Part shown: piece after piece, positions 16,865 to 26,317 of the stretch
How the letters are laid out: each line of letters begins with the position of its first letter
Numbering within the stretch: the first letter of the stretch is position 1
Source of the DNA: Bacillota bacterium
GTDB taxonomy: Bacteria; Bacillota; Clostridia; DSM-8532
Assembly: GCA_023415825.1 (NCBI GenBank)
Contig: JAEZJF010000025.1
Span: forward strand, 1-64,000
DNA length: 64,000 nt
Reading direction: 5' to 3'
The notes under the pieces: model-generated
What the model saw: only the letters and a program-made list of their open reading frames with translations
Databases searched by the model: none
What the model was told of the DNA's origin: nothing
Program-made: the position numbers and the translations under genes

Positions 16865-17863
16865 ATGCCAATAAAACTAATTGATATTGCTAGATTGGCG
16901 GGAGTTTCAAAGGCTACTGCATCACGTGCCCTCCGTGGCTCTCCTCTTGTAAAAGAAGATACCAGACGCCTTGTCATGGAAAAAGCAAAAGAGCTCAAAT
17001 ACCAGCCGAATTCCTTGGCTCAGGCCATGGCAACCAAAAAGACGGGGATCATTGGATTTCTCATGTATAAAAAAGATCCTCCCTATGTGGCTCATACCTT
17101 TTTTGGACCTATTCTTGACGGAGCCATTGAACAAGCCACAAATCAAGGCCTCCATATTATTCTTGCTGTGGCAAACGAGATGGACGACACCTTTGATGAG
17201 TACTTTATCAATGACAGCATAGACGGTGCGTTGCTTGTTTCCTTTTATCCTAATGAGGTGATAAAAGAATTTGAGCAAAGAGGCATTCCCCTTGTTGTCA
17301 TTAATGATTTTGTTGAGTCTAAAAACAATGCTTTTATTATAGATGACAACTATGGCGGTGCTTGTGCCGTTATGAAGCACCTTATAGAGGATAGAGGCCA
17401 CAAAAAGATAGCGCATATTACAGAGCATCTCACCCATCCAAGCTATCGCACCAGATATCAGGCCTATCTGGATGTCCATGCTATGTGTAATCTTCCTGTT
17501 TTTGACGGGTTTGTTTCAGTTAATGATACTTCTTTTCGAAGCGGAACTATGGCAATGAACCAGCTTCTTTCCCGTAAGGAAATGCCGACTGCTGTTTTTG
17601 CCACAACCGACTCTCTGGCCTTGGGAGCAATTCATGCCATTAAAAATGCAGGACTTCGAGTTCCTGAAGATATAGCTGTCGCGGGATATGATGATATTGA
17701 AGCTGCTCTAATGAGCGATCCAACCTTAACAACCATTTGCGTAGACAGGGATCGCATTGGAAGGGAAGCTGTTGCGGCGTTGGCAGAACAGATTGCCGAT
17801 CCTGAGAAGCCCAGTCGAGTTATTACAATTCATAACATGCTTGTTGTGCGTGAATCAACATAG
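16865..17863 (+). CDS. LacI family transcriptional regulator
   Basis: This regulator of about 332 residues starts with the LacI helix-turn-helix IKLIDIARLAGVSKATASRAL and hinge YQPNSLAQAM. A periplasmic-binding-protein-like sensor domain follows (GALLVSFYPNEV, FATTDSLALGAIHA, VPEDIAVAGYDD). GGGAGG precedes ATG 16865; the frame is open further upstream but has no ribosome binding site there. It diverges from the GDPD/ABC operon, and two matching palindromes lie between the genes. It most likely represses both transcripts until its ligand, probably the transported compound, is present. Confidence 0.92.
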   Translation: MPIKLIDIARLAGVSKATASRALRGSPLVKEDTRRLVMEKAKELKYQPNSLAQAMATKKTGIIGFLMYKKDPPYVAHTFFGPILDGAIEQATNQGLHIILAVANEMDDTFDEYFINDSIDGALLVSFYPNEVIKEFEQRGIPLVVINDFVESKNNAFIIDDNYGGACAVMKHLIEDRGHKKIAHITEHLTHPSYRTRYQAYLDVHAMCNLPVFDGFVSVNDTSFRSGTMAMNQLLSRKEMPTAVFATTDSLALGAIHAIKNAGLRVPEDIAVAGYDDIEAALMSDPTLTTICVDRDRIGREAVAALAEQIADPEKPSRVITIHNMLVVREST

Positions 17864-17870
17864 TTATTTA

Positions 17871-17904
17871 ACAAGAAAGCAGCTTGGTCGCTGCTTTCTT
17901 GTTC
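17871..17904. terminator. bidirectional terminator
   Basis: AACAAGAAAGCAGC (17871-17884) pairs perfectly with GCTGCTTTCTTGTT (17891-17904) around a 6-nt loop, between the convergent lacI and SLH-protein genes. Confidence 0.85.
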
Positions 17905-17920
17905 TGTTCTAACGAGTTAT

Positions 17921-20218
17921 TTACCTCAAAATGATCATTACTACTTTGCCCCCATAGTTTATGGGCTTATCAAGATAGATGGTAACAGTAACGTTTTCTG
18001 TGCCTTTGGTCAGATCAGAGATCTCAAGTTTTTTCCAAGAGGAGTCACCGGTGACTTTATAGATGGATAAGTTTTTATGATAGGTATAAACCTTTCCATT
18101 AATTCTGATCCGTGAGGAATCAACTGCCTCTATCTCCTTTGCATAGGCTTCTGATGTAATCGCATTTACAATGGACTGTACCTGGTTGCCATTAAGCCTG
18201 ATCTTGGCCGGAGAATTGATATATACACCGGTGTCTAAACCTGTATAGGTCATGGTTTGGCCATTGACAAGAAGCGTGACGGTCTCATTCATAACAAACT
18301 CAGTACCAATCATGTTCCCTGTCGTCTTTTTCCCTGTTACAAGCCCATATGCCGTGTTTTCATCCAATGCATCGTCCAGCACCATCATATCAATATCCAT
18401 AAAATCGCCGGATTTATGAATATATTTAACCTTGCCGTTTATGAGCGTTCCTGAGGGCAGATCACCAAACGAAATGACGGACGCCTCAATTTCCGCTGTG
18501 GCTGTATTCTTAATATTGAAGAGAACGGCTCCATTGGCTACATAGCTGTCACCCAGCATCCGATCTTCCTTATTAACCCGGTAGCTTCCTGTAGCGTTTG
18601 TATCAATACTTCTTAAAGAAACAGTGTCATAATCAGTTCCTTTAGCGGTTACTTCGTAGGTAGCCAGCTTACCCCTTAGCGCTGACATGGAGTTCTTTGT
18701 AAGGTAAGTGTCTTTACCTCCGTCTGCATGAAGCAGTGTAACATAATAATAGGGGGTTCCAAAATCGGCCGACTTCACGGAATTTTTTGTATAAGCATTA
18801 AGAACAAACGCAAAGTTTTCAGTACCGGATACGCTGTCTGCAATAATATCAACAACGGTTCCATCAGAGCCAAGTATTATCTTTGCGGTCTCCCCCACCT
18901 GGTTTACGCCGGAGGCGTTTAGCTTTTCCTTTGGAAAGCTTTCATCCAGGGTATAGGACTTTCCATCCATCTCTATGGATACCGGAGACACCTTATTGGG
19001 TAGAATTGCTGTAATCTTACCTGAAACTGTATGGGTATAAACTATGACATAAGCATTCTTTCCCCAGATATCGGTAATCTCATACAGCACATCATTGACC
19101 TCAATCTGGGAAGCACTCACGTATTTCCCTTCCTTTTCTATGAGGACATCATTGTACTTGATTTCTAGAGGAACGCCAACCTTGGAGGCCGTCATCACCT
19201 CGGGCTTAGAAAATTGAGGATCGAATAAGGCCCCATAAACGGCATCATTTTCATCATAGGAGATGATAATGGAGGAGTTGGCTTGAATAGATGCACTCAC
19301 TTTGTCATAATCCGTTTCGCTCCCCTGATAATAAATAGGAATGCCGGCAGGAACAGAGACTTTTTCACCCTCATTGGTGGTAATTTTACCACCGCTTATT
19401 GAACGAACAGATAATTCCTCATATTTCAAAGCAGACTGTGAAGCATATTGTATTTCTTTATTATTCAAACGCAACAAATACTTCTTTCCTGCTTCGGGAA
19501 GGGATATTCCCTTTTTTAAATAGAAGATTCCTTTATCGGTTAAAAGTCTTCTTTCATCACTATCGGGATTCAAAACGCTGTTTTCCAGAATAATAACGGT
19601 TTGGTAATTGGAGACTGTCTCGACAAAAGTGCTGTTAGTGCCAAAGACTCTTGTCGTAAAAAGCCTGTCCAGCATGACAGCCATTTGACCTCTGGTGACT
19701 GTTCCGGTCGTTGTATACGTTATCTCATCAAGAATTCCCAGATTGTCGATTTGCGTTAAATAGTTCTGCGGATAGCTCCCTGAGAGATTGGCATCATCAT
19801 ACTTGAGAAGCTTTCCAAAAACAGTGGCGGCCAAGGCAAAGGTTACCTTGTCGGTGGGATGAAACTTACCATCGGGTAAAGCGGTCATATAGCCCAGCTT
19901 AACAGCAACCTGTATGGATGCATTGGACCACCTGTTACTTGGAACATCAGAAAACAGGCTGCTGTTTTTATAAATATCCAGTTTGTCCTGCTGGCCATTT
20001 ACCTGCACAAGGACAGTTGCAAGCTCCTCCCGCGTTATGGTTCGATTAAGGTCCATTTTATCCGGGGCTGTTTTCGAAAAAATCCCCAAATCCATAAGCC
20101 TTTGCATGCTTTGTGCTTCAATACTGCTTGAGGTTTCTGCATAAAGCTTAACCACAGGCATAGCAAGGGCTGACAGCAATAAACTGAGGGAAAGAATAAT
20201 AACAAGTGTTCTCTTCAT
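17921..20218 (-). CDS. S-layer homology (SLH) domain cell-surface protein
   Basis: This 765-residue secreted protein has a signal peptide over residues 1-27. Three SLH-type units follow in roughly residues 35-200 (MQRLMDLGIF...ITREELATVL; VAVKLGYMTALPDGKFHPTD; TGTVTRGQMAVMLDRLF). SLH domains hold proteins on the cell wall through pyruvylated polymers. The remaining 550 residues are beta-rich repeated modules with no catalytic motif that I recognise. The start follows TTTAGGAGG. It is 48 bp upstream of nothing else on its strand except the MacAB-like operon ending before it, so it may be read from that operon or alone. Confidence 0.85.
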   Translation of the reverse strand: MKRTLVIILSLSLLLSALAMPVVKLYAETSSSIEAQSMQRLMDLGIFSKTAPDKMDLNRTITREELATVLVQVNGQQDKLDIYKNSSLFSDVPSNRWSNASIQVAVKLGYMTALPDGKFHPTDKVTFALAATVFGKLLKYDDANLSGSYPQNYLTQIDNLGILDEITYTTTGTVTRGQMAVMLDRLFTTRVFGTNSTFVETVSNYQTVIILENSVLNPDSDERRLLTDKGIFYLKKGISLPEAGKKYLLRLNNKEIQYASQSALKYEELSVRSISGGKITTNEGEKVSVPAGIPIYYQGSETDYDKVSASIQANSSIIISYDENDAVYGALFDPQFSKPEVMTASKVGVPLEIKYNDVLIEKEGKYVSASQIEVNDVLYEITDIWGKNAYVIVYTHTVSGKITAILPNKVSPVSIEMDGKSYTLDESFPKEKLNASGVNQVGETAKIILGSDGTVVDIIADSVSGTENFAFVLNAYTKNSVKSADFGTPYYYVTLLHADGGKDTYLTKNSMSALRGKLATYEVTAKGTDYDTVSLRSIDTNATGSYRVNKEDRMLGDSYVANGAVLFNIKNTATAEIEASVISFGDLPSGTLINGKVKYIHKSGDFMDIDMMVLDDALDENTAYGLVTGKKTTGNMIGTEFVMNETVTLLVNGQTMTYTGLDTGVYINSPAKIRLNGNQVQSIVNAITSEAYAKEIEAVDSSRIRINGKVYTYHKNLSIYKVTGDSSWKKLEISDLTKGTENVTVTIYLDKPINYGGKVVMIILR

Positions 20219-20266
20219 AACAGGTTCCTCCTAAAGATGAATGTACAGGTTAATTTTAACACTTTT

Positions 20267-21442
20267 TCACTCGTGCCGGAGTGCTGCAATTGGATTTAAA
20301 CTGGCAGCCTTGTTGGCAGGGAATAATCCGAAAATGATTCCGATTAAAAGTGAAATACCAAAGGAGATCAGCATCCAGACCGGCGAATAAACGGCAGTCA
20401 CAATATTCAGTTTACCAATTACCCATATGGCGCCCGATCCAAACAGAAGACCAACAAATCCACCAATACCGGTTACAATAAGCGCTTCTATAAGAAACTG
20501 AACGAGGATATTTCTTCGCTTGGCTCCAATAGCTTTTCGGATACCGATCTCCCGTGTTCTCTCGGTTACCGATACCAGCATAATATTCATAATACCGATA
20601 CCGCCTACAATTAGAGAAATAGCGGCAATACCGCCTAAAACCGACATCATGATGCCTGTAATGGAGTCCAGGGTTTCCAGCATCTGTTCCGCATTGGACA
20701 CTCTGAACATATCCTCGCTTCCATAGACTTCAATTAAATAGGTCTCAATTTTCTCCATGGCTTCATCCACTTTTTCAGGTGATGATGCCAGGAATGTATA
20801 GCTTCTGATATTGGCATTTCTGAGAACCCGCTGTGCTGTTGCAATTGGAATAATAATCTGATCATCCTTTGTCCCCTGACTACCGCCCTCCAGTTCCTGA
20901 AGCAGGCCTACCACCATAAAAAGACGTCCCTGTATTTTAAGCGTCTTGCCTATGGGGTCTTCCTGGCCAAAAAGCTCCTCTGCTACATAAGTACCAATAA
21001 TAGCCACAGTTTGTCTGAAATCACTATCCAATTCAACAAGATATCGGCCGCCCTGAACATTTTGCTTTCTGATGAGGGCATAGTCTTCAGTGACTCCATT
21101 AATCGTTGTGTCCACCGTATTGCGCTCACCCTTTACTGTCACCTGTGATGAAACGGTAGGAGACATGGCCGTTATGCTCTCACTATTTTCATCGGCAAAG
21201 GTCAAAAAGTCTTCCCAGGTAATGTCCCGGTTGGTATTAAAGCCCGTAATATTAACCTGTATGAGCTCGGTTCCGAGAGAGGATATACTTTCAGTTATTT
21301 GACGGGTACTGCCCTGGGCGAAGGCTACAGCCGTAATGACGGAGGCTACGCCTATGATCACACCCAACATGGTCAGAAAGGAACGAACTTTATTATTTTT
21401 AATGCTTTTAATGGCCATTTTATAAGCTTGCCAGATACCCAT
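20267..21442 (-). CDS. MacB-like ABC transporter permease (FtsX family)
   Basis: This 391-residue protein has the four-helix MacB/FtsX topology. Helix 1 is at residues about 22-42. A large extracytoplasmic domain of about 220 residues follows. Helices 2-4 are at about 270-290, 325-345 and 355-375. EIGIRKAIGAKRRNILVQFL is the family's conserved cytoplasmic segment. The ATG lies directly at the end of the ATPase gene. It works with the ATPase and the membrane-fusion protein of the same operon to move a peptide, antibiotic or lipid outward by mechanotransmission, as known for MacB. Confidence 0.9.
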   Translation of the reverse strand: MGIWQAYKMAIKSIKNNKVRSFLTMLGVIIGVASVITAVAFAQGSTRQITESISSLGTELIQVNITGFNTNRDITWEDFLTFADENSESITAMSPTVSSQVTVKGERNTVDTTINGVTEDYALIRKQNVQGGRYLVELDSDFRQTVAIIGTYVAEELFGQEDPIGKTLKIQGRLFMVVGLLQELEGGSQGTKDDQIIIPIATAQRVLRNANIRSYTFLASSPEKVDEAMEKIETYLIEVYGSEDMFRVSNAEQMLETLDSITGIMMSVLGGIAAISLIVGGIGIMNIMLVSVTERTREIGIRKAIGAKRRNILVQFLIEALIVTGIGGFVGLLFGSGAIWVIGKLNIVTAVYSPVWMLISFGISLLIGIIFGLFPANKAASLNPIAALRHE

Positions 21443-22119
21443 TATCCCACCCCCCGGTCTTCCACAATTTGCCCGTCCAGGATGCGTAAAACTCTTTGAG
21501 CCTGGCAGGCAATATGTTCGTCATGGGTTATCAGCACAATGGTATTCCCGGCCTTATGAAGGCCCCTAAACAGCTCCATGATCTCTTGGCCGGAGTGGGA
21601 ATCCAAATTTCCTGTGGGTTCATCAGCCAGGATCATGGGGGGGCTGGTAACCAGTGCTCTGGCAATGGCCACCCTTTGCTGCTGCCCCCCCGATAGCTCA
21701 GACGGAATGTGGTTGAGCCTTGATCCCAAGCCCACGCTCTCGAGAGCTTCCTTGGACATTTTAGAACGCTGTTTTCCATTTACCCCCGCATATATTAATG
21801 GAAGCTCAACATTTTCAAGAGCTGAGAGCTTGTTTACCAAATTAAAGCCCTGAAAGATAAAACCGATCTTAGTATTTCGGATATGCGCCAATTGATTGTC
21901 ATTCATATCGCTCACTTCAACCCCGTCCAGCGTGTATTTTCCCGAGGTGGGCACATCCAGACATCCTAACAGATTCATAAGGGTTGATTTACCTGAACCT
22001 GATGGTCCTACAATGGCCACAAAGGACTGCTTCGGAATGGAAAGAGTCACACCATCCAACGCCTTTACGGTATTATCACCCATCTGATAATACTTGGTGA
22101 GATTTTCAGTCTTAATCAT
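21442..22119 (-). CDS. MacB-like ABC transporter ATP-binding protein (LolD type)
   Basis: This 225-residue single-domain ATPase has Walker A GPSGSGKSTLMNLLG, signature LSGGQQQRVAIARAL and Walker B MILADEPTGNLD, the LolD/MacB/FtsE pattern. It overlaps both neighbours by one base, in the order adaptor, ATPase, permease, so the three are translationally coupled and make one efflux complex. Confidence 0.93.
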   Translation of the reverse strand: MIKTENLTKYYQMGDNTVKALDGVTLSIPKQSFVAIVGPSGSGKSTLMNLLGCLDVPTSGKYTLDGVEVSDMNDNQLAHIRNTKIGFIFQGFNLVNKLSALENVELPLIYAGVNGKQRSKMSKEALESVGLGSRLNHIPSELSGGQQQRVAIARALVTSPPMILADEPTGNLDSHSGQEIMELFRGLHKAGNTIVLITHDEHIACQAQRVLRILDGQIVEDRGVG

Positions 22120-23909
22120 TAATTCCCTCTCCTGTTGCCGGTATTGCCGGGAATTGATCCTCCGCCAAATCCTCCTGCGGGTCCCCCGCCCCCCATGGGC
22201 AATGTGAAGGTTGAGCTTTTACTGTTGGAGGAATTGGACACTAAAGCGGGAAGGATAACGGTATCCCCTTCATCCAGACCTTCCGTAATCTCCATATAGG
22301 TTTCATTGTGCTGGCCAATATTTACCCTTACAGCAACAGCACCGCTATAATAATTGGAAGCGGCGTTTTGTCTATTCTTCTGAGCAGCAGTACCGGAACT
22401 GCCCTGAGCCTCAAATTTCTGTCGCATGGCCTTTCGCTCTTCATCGGTCATGTTATCAATATCTATTCCCCCCGTACCCCTCTGACCTCCGGGTGGATTT
22501 TCGCCCATTTTGATCGCGTCCGAAGAAGCATTGCCCTTAACCCAAACCATATAACCATTTCCTTGCTTTTGCACGGCTTCTATGGGAACCAGCAAGGCAT
22601 TTCCCTTACTGAAAATTTGTATAACCGCATCTACATTCATTCCGCTTTTAAGCTTTTCGCTTCCGGGTATGGTCACGGTAACAGGATAGCTGGTCACGCC
22701 ATTATTGCTGGTGCCCTCTTGAGCCACGGCCGTAACCTTGCCTTCTATGGGCGAAGTAGTTGAATCTTCAAGGGCATCGGCGGTAACGAAAACATTCTGC
22801 CCTGTCTGTATCTGTGAAATATCAAGCTCATCGATATTTACGGTGAAAGTCATTTCATCATCATTATTAATGACACCAACTTTGGTTCCGGCTTTTATAC
22901 CGTCACCCTTTGACAAATCAGTGACTGATGTGATGACGCCGTCAAAGGGTGCGCGAAGGGTAGTGTTCTCCAGCTTTTCTCTAGCCTGTTGAAGCTCAAT
23001 GTAGGATTGCTCAAGAGCAAGCTGCTCTTCTTCAAGAGTGTAGACTAAATCCTCTCCCGAAAGTGTAAGCAATAGATTGTTTTTCCCGATCTTTTGACCA
23101 TTATAGGCTAAAAGGTTGGAGACGGTACCCATAGCATCTGCTTTGACCGTTACCTGATGATGTGCCTCAAGAATACCTTCAGTGCTGGTTATACTGCCAC
23201 TGCCTGTTTTTGCCTCTACCCATGCAGAAATTCCTGATTCCAAAGCCCCCGGATTATCAACTGTAACAACGGCATGGAGATTCGATCCATCCTGAGCCAA
23301 GGATTCGATCTGTCCTGTCACTGTCGCCATAAAATCAGGTATATGAAGCTGTACTGTATTGATGCCGCTGAACTGTGATGATGTGGCATTTTCAAAGGTC
23401 ACCCTGGTTTGGAAGCTGTTTTCATCGATCACGGTCATAAGTACAGTACCCTTGTTAACCGTATCCCCTTCCTTGACTGAAAGGCCGGTTACTCTTCCCG
23501 AAATTGGAGCATTAATGCTTAAAGCACCATTTTGAACATTCCGCTCGCCCAGTTCCAGTTCCTTTTGCTTAACGGAATTCTCAAGCTTTTTCAATGCCAG
23601 TTGAGCATCGTTATCCTTAAGCTTTAAAAGAATATCACCAGCCTTAACCACTTTTCCTTCTTCCAAAAAGCTTTCTTCAACCTCTCCCTCAACTTTAACC
23701 GTAATATCTTTTCTTAGGGTGGGACTTACTGTTCCGGAACCCGATAATGTCACATTAAGTGTCCCTCTTGTTGCCACAGCCGTTCTCTGTTCGGAAGCCG
23801 TTGTACTTGATTTAGCAGCATTTCCGCCTATTAATAAAGCACCTGCAACTGCTACCACCAAAATTAAAGCAATGATTATTAAATATTTTCTGTTCTTAAA
23901 TATTTTCAT
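22119..23909 (-). CDS. MacA/HlyD-like efflux adaptor with Gly-rich tail
   Basis: This protein of about 596 residues has an N-terminal membrane anchor (residues about 7-28). It carries two lipoyl-like half motifs (APISGRVTGLSVKEGDTV and APFDGVITSVTDLSKGDG), a coiled region and beta-barrel domains, which is the membrane-fusion-protein plan. It is longer than usual. It seems to carry a duplicated biotinyl-lipoyl region, an inserted GGQRGTGGID stretch and a C-terminal Gly/Pro/Arg tail (PMGGGGPAGGFGGG and beyond). GGAGG before ATG 23909 sets the start. In Gram-positives these adaptors sit outside the membrane with MacB-type permeases. Confidence 0.88.
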   Translation of the reverse strand: MKIFKNRKYLIIIALILVVAVAGALLIGGNAAKSSTTASEQRTAVATRGTLNVTLSGSGTVSPTLRKDITVKVEGEVEESFLEEGKVVKAGDILLKLKDNDAQLALKKLENSVKQKELELGERNVQNGALSINAPISGRVTGLSVKEGDTVNKGTVLMTVIDENSFQTRVTFENATSSQFSGINTVQLHIPDFMATVTGQIESLAQDGSNLHAVVTVDNPGALESGISAWVEAKTGSGSITSTEGILEAHHQVTVKADAMGTVSNLLAYNGQKIGKNNLLLTLSGEDLVYTLEEEQLALEQSYIELQQAREKLENTTLRAPFDGVITSVTDLSKGDGIKAGTKVGVINNDDEMTFTVNIDELDISQIQTGQNVFVTADALEDSTTSPIEGKVTAVAQEGTSNNGVTSYPVTVTIPGSEKLKSGMNVDAVIQIFSKGNALLVPIEAVQKQGNGYMVWVKGNASSDAIKMGENPPGGQRGTGGIDIDNMTDEERKAMRQKFEAQGSSGTAAQKNRQNAASNYYSGAVAVRVNIGQHNETYMEITEGLDEGDTVILPALVSNSSNSKSSTFTLPMGGGGPAGGFGGGSIPGNTGNRRGN

Positions 23910-23996
23910 GTAAGACCCTCCATGCCAATAAAAGTACATAAAAAAAGAACGGGGTTTTCACGTCCATTCTATATGAGAGAAAAGAAAAAAATCCCC

Positions 23997-24034
23997 GCAA
24001 ATTTGAGGCAAATTGTGGCAAAATTGACGCAAAC
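23997..24034. promoter_or_regulatory. four direct repeats, likely OmpR-type regulator binding site
   Basis: Four GCAAA-beginning units lie in tandem: GCAAATTTGAG (23997), GCAAATTGTG (24008), GCAAAATTGAC (24018) and GCAAAC (24029). Starts are 11, 10 and 11 bp apart, which is one helical turn. Such direct repeats are typical sites for OmpR/PhoB-family regulators. They abut the predicted -35 position of the minus-strand efflux operon (TATAGA -10 at 23973-23968) and lie upstream of the response regulator gene. Confidence 0.6.
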
Positions 24035-24054
24035 ATCAGATGATGAAAAGGTTG

Positions 24055-24117
24055 TGCTATAATAACCTTACCCGTTATCGAAATCGAAGATTTCGAACGG
24101 GTACCCAAGAGCATTGA
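24055..24117 (+). promoter_or_regulatory. extended -10 promoter with hairpin module, copy 1
   Basis: TGCTATAAT (24055-24063) is an extended -10. It is followed at about +1 by the inverted repeat ACCCGTTATCGAAATC (24070-24085) and GATTTCGAACGGGT (24089-24102). The block up to CATTGA at 24117 is repeated, imperfectly, before the metallophosphoesterase gene on the minus strand (36544-36483). It is the likely promoter and 5' leader of the two-component system. Confidence 0.55.
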
Positions 24118-24177
24118 AACATTTCATGTTATAATAAACCACATAGTGCCTCTAGACAATTCGGAGGATTATTATTT

Positions 24178-24873
24178 ATGAGCGCCAAACTCATTTACAT
24201 AGCCGATGATGAAGTAAACATCTGCAATATCATGAAGTCATTTCTTGTTAAAGAGGGATACCAGGTACAGACCTATTATGATGGTCGCAATCTCTTGGAA
24301 GCCTTCAAAAAACAGCCCGCAGATCTTCTGATTTTGGATATCATGATGCCTGAACTCGATGGTTATTCCCTTTGTTCTGGGATTCGCGAATTCAGCCATG
24401 TTCCTATCATTATCGTGTCTGCCAAGGATTCTGAGACAGACCGTATTTTGGGCTTGAATCTTGGTGGGGATGATTATCTAACCAAGCCCTTTAGTCCTCT
24501 TGAGCTGGTAGCACGTGTACGAAGCATTTTCCGAAGAATTGATCTCGATAAGTCCTCAGAAAGTACTGTTAACTGTATCTGTGCAGGCGATTTAAGCCTT
24601 TATCCTGAAAAGAGAATCATTTTATGCCATGGTAAAGCTCTCAATTTCACAACTATGGAGTTTAATCTTATGCAATACTTGATATCCAACAAAAATAGAG
24701 CAATCAGCCGAGAGGAGCTTTTAAACCGGATATGGGGGTTTGAAGCAGAGACAGGGACAAGAGCGACTGACGACATGATCAAGCGTGTCAGGGGAAAGCT
24801 GGCCGAGGCTGGTTCCCGGCTCGTCATTGAAACCTTGTGGGGCTTTGGTTTCTGTCTGTCTGAAAAAGAATGA
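24178..24873 (+). CDS. OmpR/PhoB-family response regulator
   Basis: This 231-residue response regulator has a receiver domain with acidic pocket Asp10/Asp11, phospho-acceptor Asp54 in LLILDIMMP and the conserved Lys in LTKPFSP. The C-terminal winged helix (residues about 135-228) includes NLMQYLISNKNRAISREELL. The start follows CGGAGG. The sensor kinase gene begins 29 bp downstream. The pair diverges from the MacAB-like efflux operon, and direct repeats in between suit binding by this protein. Control of the efflux pump is the likely role. Confidence 0.93.
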   Translation: MSAKLIYIADDEVNICNIMKSFLVKEGYQVQTYYDGRNLLEAFKKQPADLLILDIMMPELDGYSLCSGIREFSHVPIIIVSAKDSETDRILGLNLGGDDYLTKPFSPLELVARVRSIFRRIDLDKSSESTVNCICAGDLSLYPEKRIILCHGKALNFTTMEFNLMQYLISNKNRAISREELLNRIWGFEAETGTRATDDMIKRVRGKLAEAGSRLVIETLWGFGFCLSEKE

Positions 24874-24901
24874 GCTTTTACCAAAAGCTGTGGGGTATAA
24901 A

Positions 24902-26317
24902 ATGAAGAAAACCATCAGAAAAAGAATATTTACGGTTAATCTATTAACCGTCACGCTCTTGTTAATCATTACAGCAGTGGCTTTTAATCTTGTGGCGCGA
25001 TCCTATCTTGAAAAGGATACACTCAGGCAGCTTGGCAATATTGCTTCAAGAACTGAGAAAGCGGTGCGCATTCGCCCGCCTCATCCATTTCGTATGGAAT
25101 ATGATACGGAGTCTGATCTCGTCGCATCCTTTATTAATCTCATGCTCGCTATGAGAGCGCCAAGCTCAACCATTCACCCCGATTACGCCCTTATTGACAA
25201 GGATAATAACATTATTACACCATTTGAGAATTTTGATAATAAACCTACCGAGTCCGATGTTAAAATCATTAAAAAGTTTCTTGCCCTCAGTCAAAAAAAG
25301 GATAACAGTAAACTGACGCTTCATGAAAAAGGGGTTCAATATGCAGCAGTGATAAAGCCTATTCAGCAAGCCAATGGAACCAAGCTGGGAACCCTTGTCA
25401 TTTATTCAAGCCTGGATAAAGTCAATGAATTGCAGAGCACCATCAATTTATTTCTTCTTATAATACTTCTGGTTTCTGCAATCTCAGTTCTTTTACTTTC
25501 CAACTATCTTTCAAGAAGAATATCGGAACCGCTCTCAACTCTCAACAACCACATAAGGAAGCTCTCAGAGCTTAATTTCAGCAATACCCTGTATGTTCCG
25601 GCTGACAATGAAATTCAGGAACTGGTACAGAATATTAACACCATGGCTGTGAAACTGGATACCCATAACAAAAGTCAGAAGCTCTTTTTACAAAACGCTT
25701 CTCACGAATTTCGTACACCTATTATGTCCATTCAGAGCCATGCGGAGGGAATTCTCTACGGCGTGGTAGAGAGCCCTGAAGCTGCCCAAATTATATTGGA
25801 TGAATCAAAACGCCTGACCCATATGGTTGAAGAGCTTCTTTATCTTTCGAGGCTTGATGCCATTGAGGAGATTTACTCCCAAGATTTAATTGACATCAAA
25901 GGGCTTATAAAAGCCACCTGCCATCGCATGGCTTCCCTTGCTGAAATCAACCACGTTTCTCTTAATCTGGACTTTTGTGAGGAAACCTTATGGGTTTTGG
26001 GAGACCACGATAAGCTGGAACGTTGTTTATCCAATATTATCAGCAATGACATCCGATATGCCCAAAGTCAAGTGAACCTGCGGCTATCCTGCTCCCAGCA
26101 GCAAGCTCAACTTACCATATTCGATGATGGACCGGGCCTTGATGAAAATGAAGAGAATCAAATTTTCGACCGATTTTATAAAGGTAAAAAAGGCAACACC
26201 GGCCTAGGTCTTGCCATTTCTAAAAGTATTATTGAAAAACACAAGGGAACCATCATTGCTCGAAGCACCTCAATGGGAGCTGAATTCATTGTTGAGCTTC
26301 CGTTGATAGTGTCTTAA
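24902..26317 (+). CDS. sensor histidine kinase
   Basis: This kinase of about 471 residues has transmembrane helices at residues about 10-32 and 180-202 flanking an extracytoplasmic sensor region of about 145 residues. A HAMP-like linker (LSRRISEPLSTLNNHI), the phospho-acceptor H box NASHEFRTPIMSIQ, and N, G1 and G2 boxes (SNIISNDIRYAQ, FDDGPGLDENE, GNTGLGLAIS) follow. ATG 24902 is chosen because the open upstream extension overlaps the response regulator and would precede helix 1 with polar sequence. Its 3' end overlaps the convergent GNAT gene by 32 bp. Confidence 0.92.
   Translation: MKKTIRKRIFTVNLLTVTLLLIITAVAFNLVARSYLEKDTLRQLGNIASRTEKAVRIRPPHPFRMEYDTESDLVASFINLMLAMRAPSSTIHPDYALIDKDNNIITPFENFDNKPTESDVKIIKKFLALSQKKDNSKLTLHEKGVQYAAVIKPIQQANGTKLGTLVIYSSLDKVNELQSTINLFLLIILLVSAISVLLLSNYLSRRISEPLSTLNNHIRKLSELNFSNTLYVPADNEIQELVQNINTMAVKLDTHNKSQKLFLQNASHEFRTPIMSIQSHAEGILYGVVESPEAAQIILDESKRLTHMVEELLYLSRLDAIEEIYSQDLIDIKGLIKATCHRMASLAEINHVSLNLDFCEETLWVLGDHDKLERCLSNIISNDIRYAQSQVNLRLSCSQQQAQLTIFDDGPGLDENEENQIFDRFYKGKKGNTGLGLAISKSIIEKHKGTIIARSTSMGAEFIVELPLIVS

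Noticed and set aside
16922..17479. 185-codon minus-strand open frame
   Set aside because: It is antisense to the LacI-family gene, which has a good start, promoter and full-length domains.
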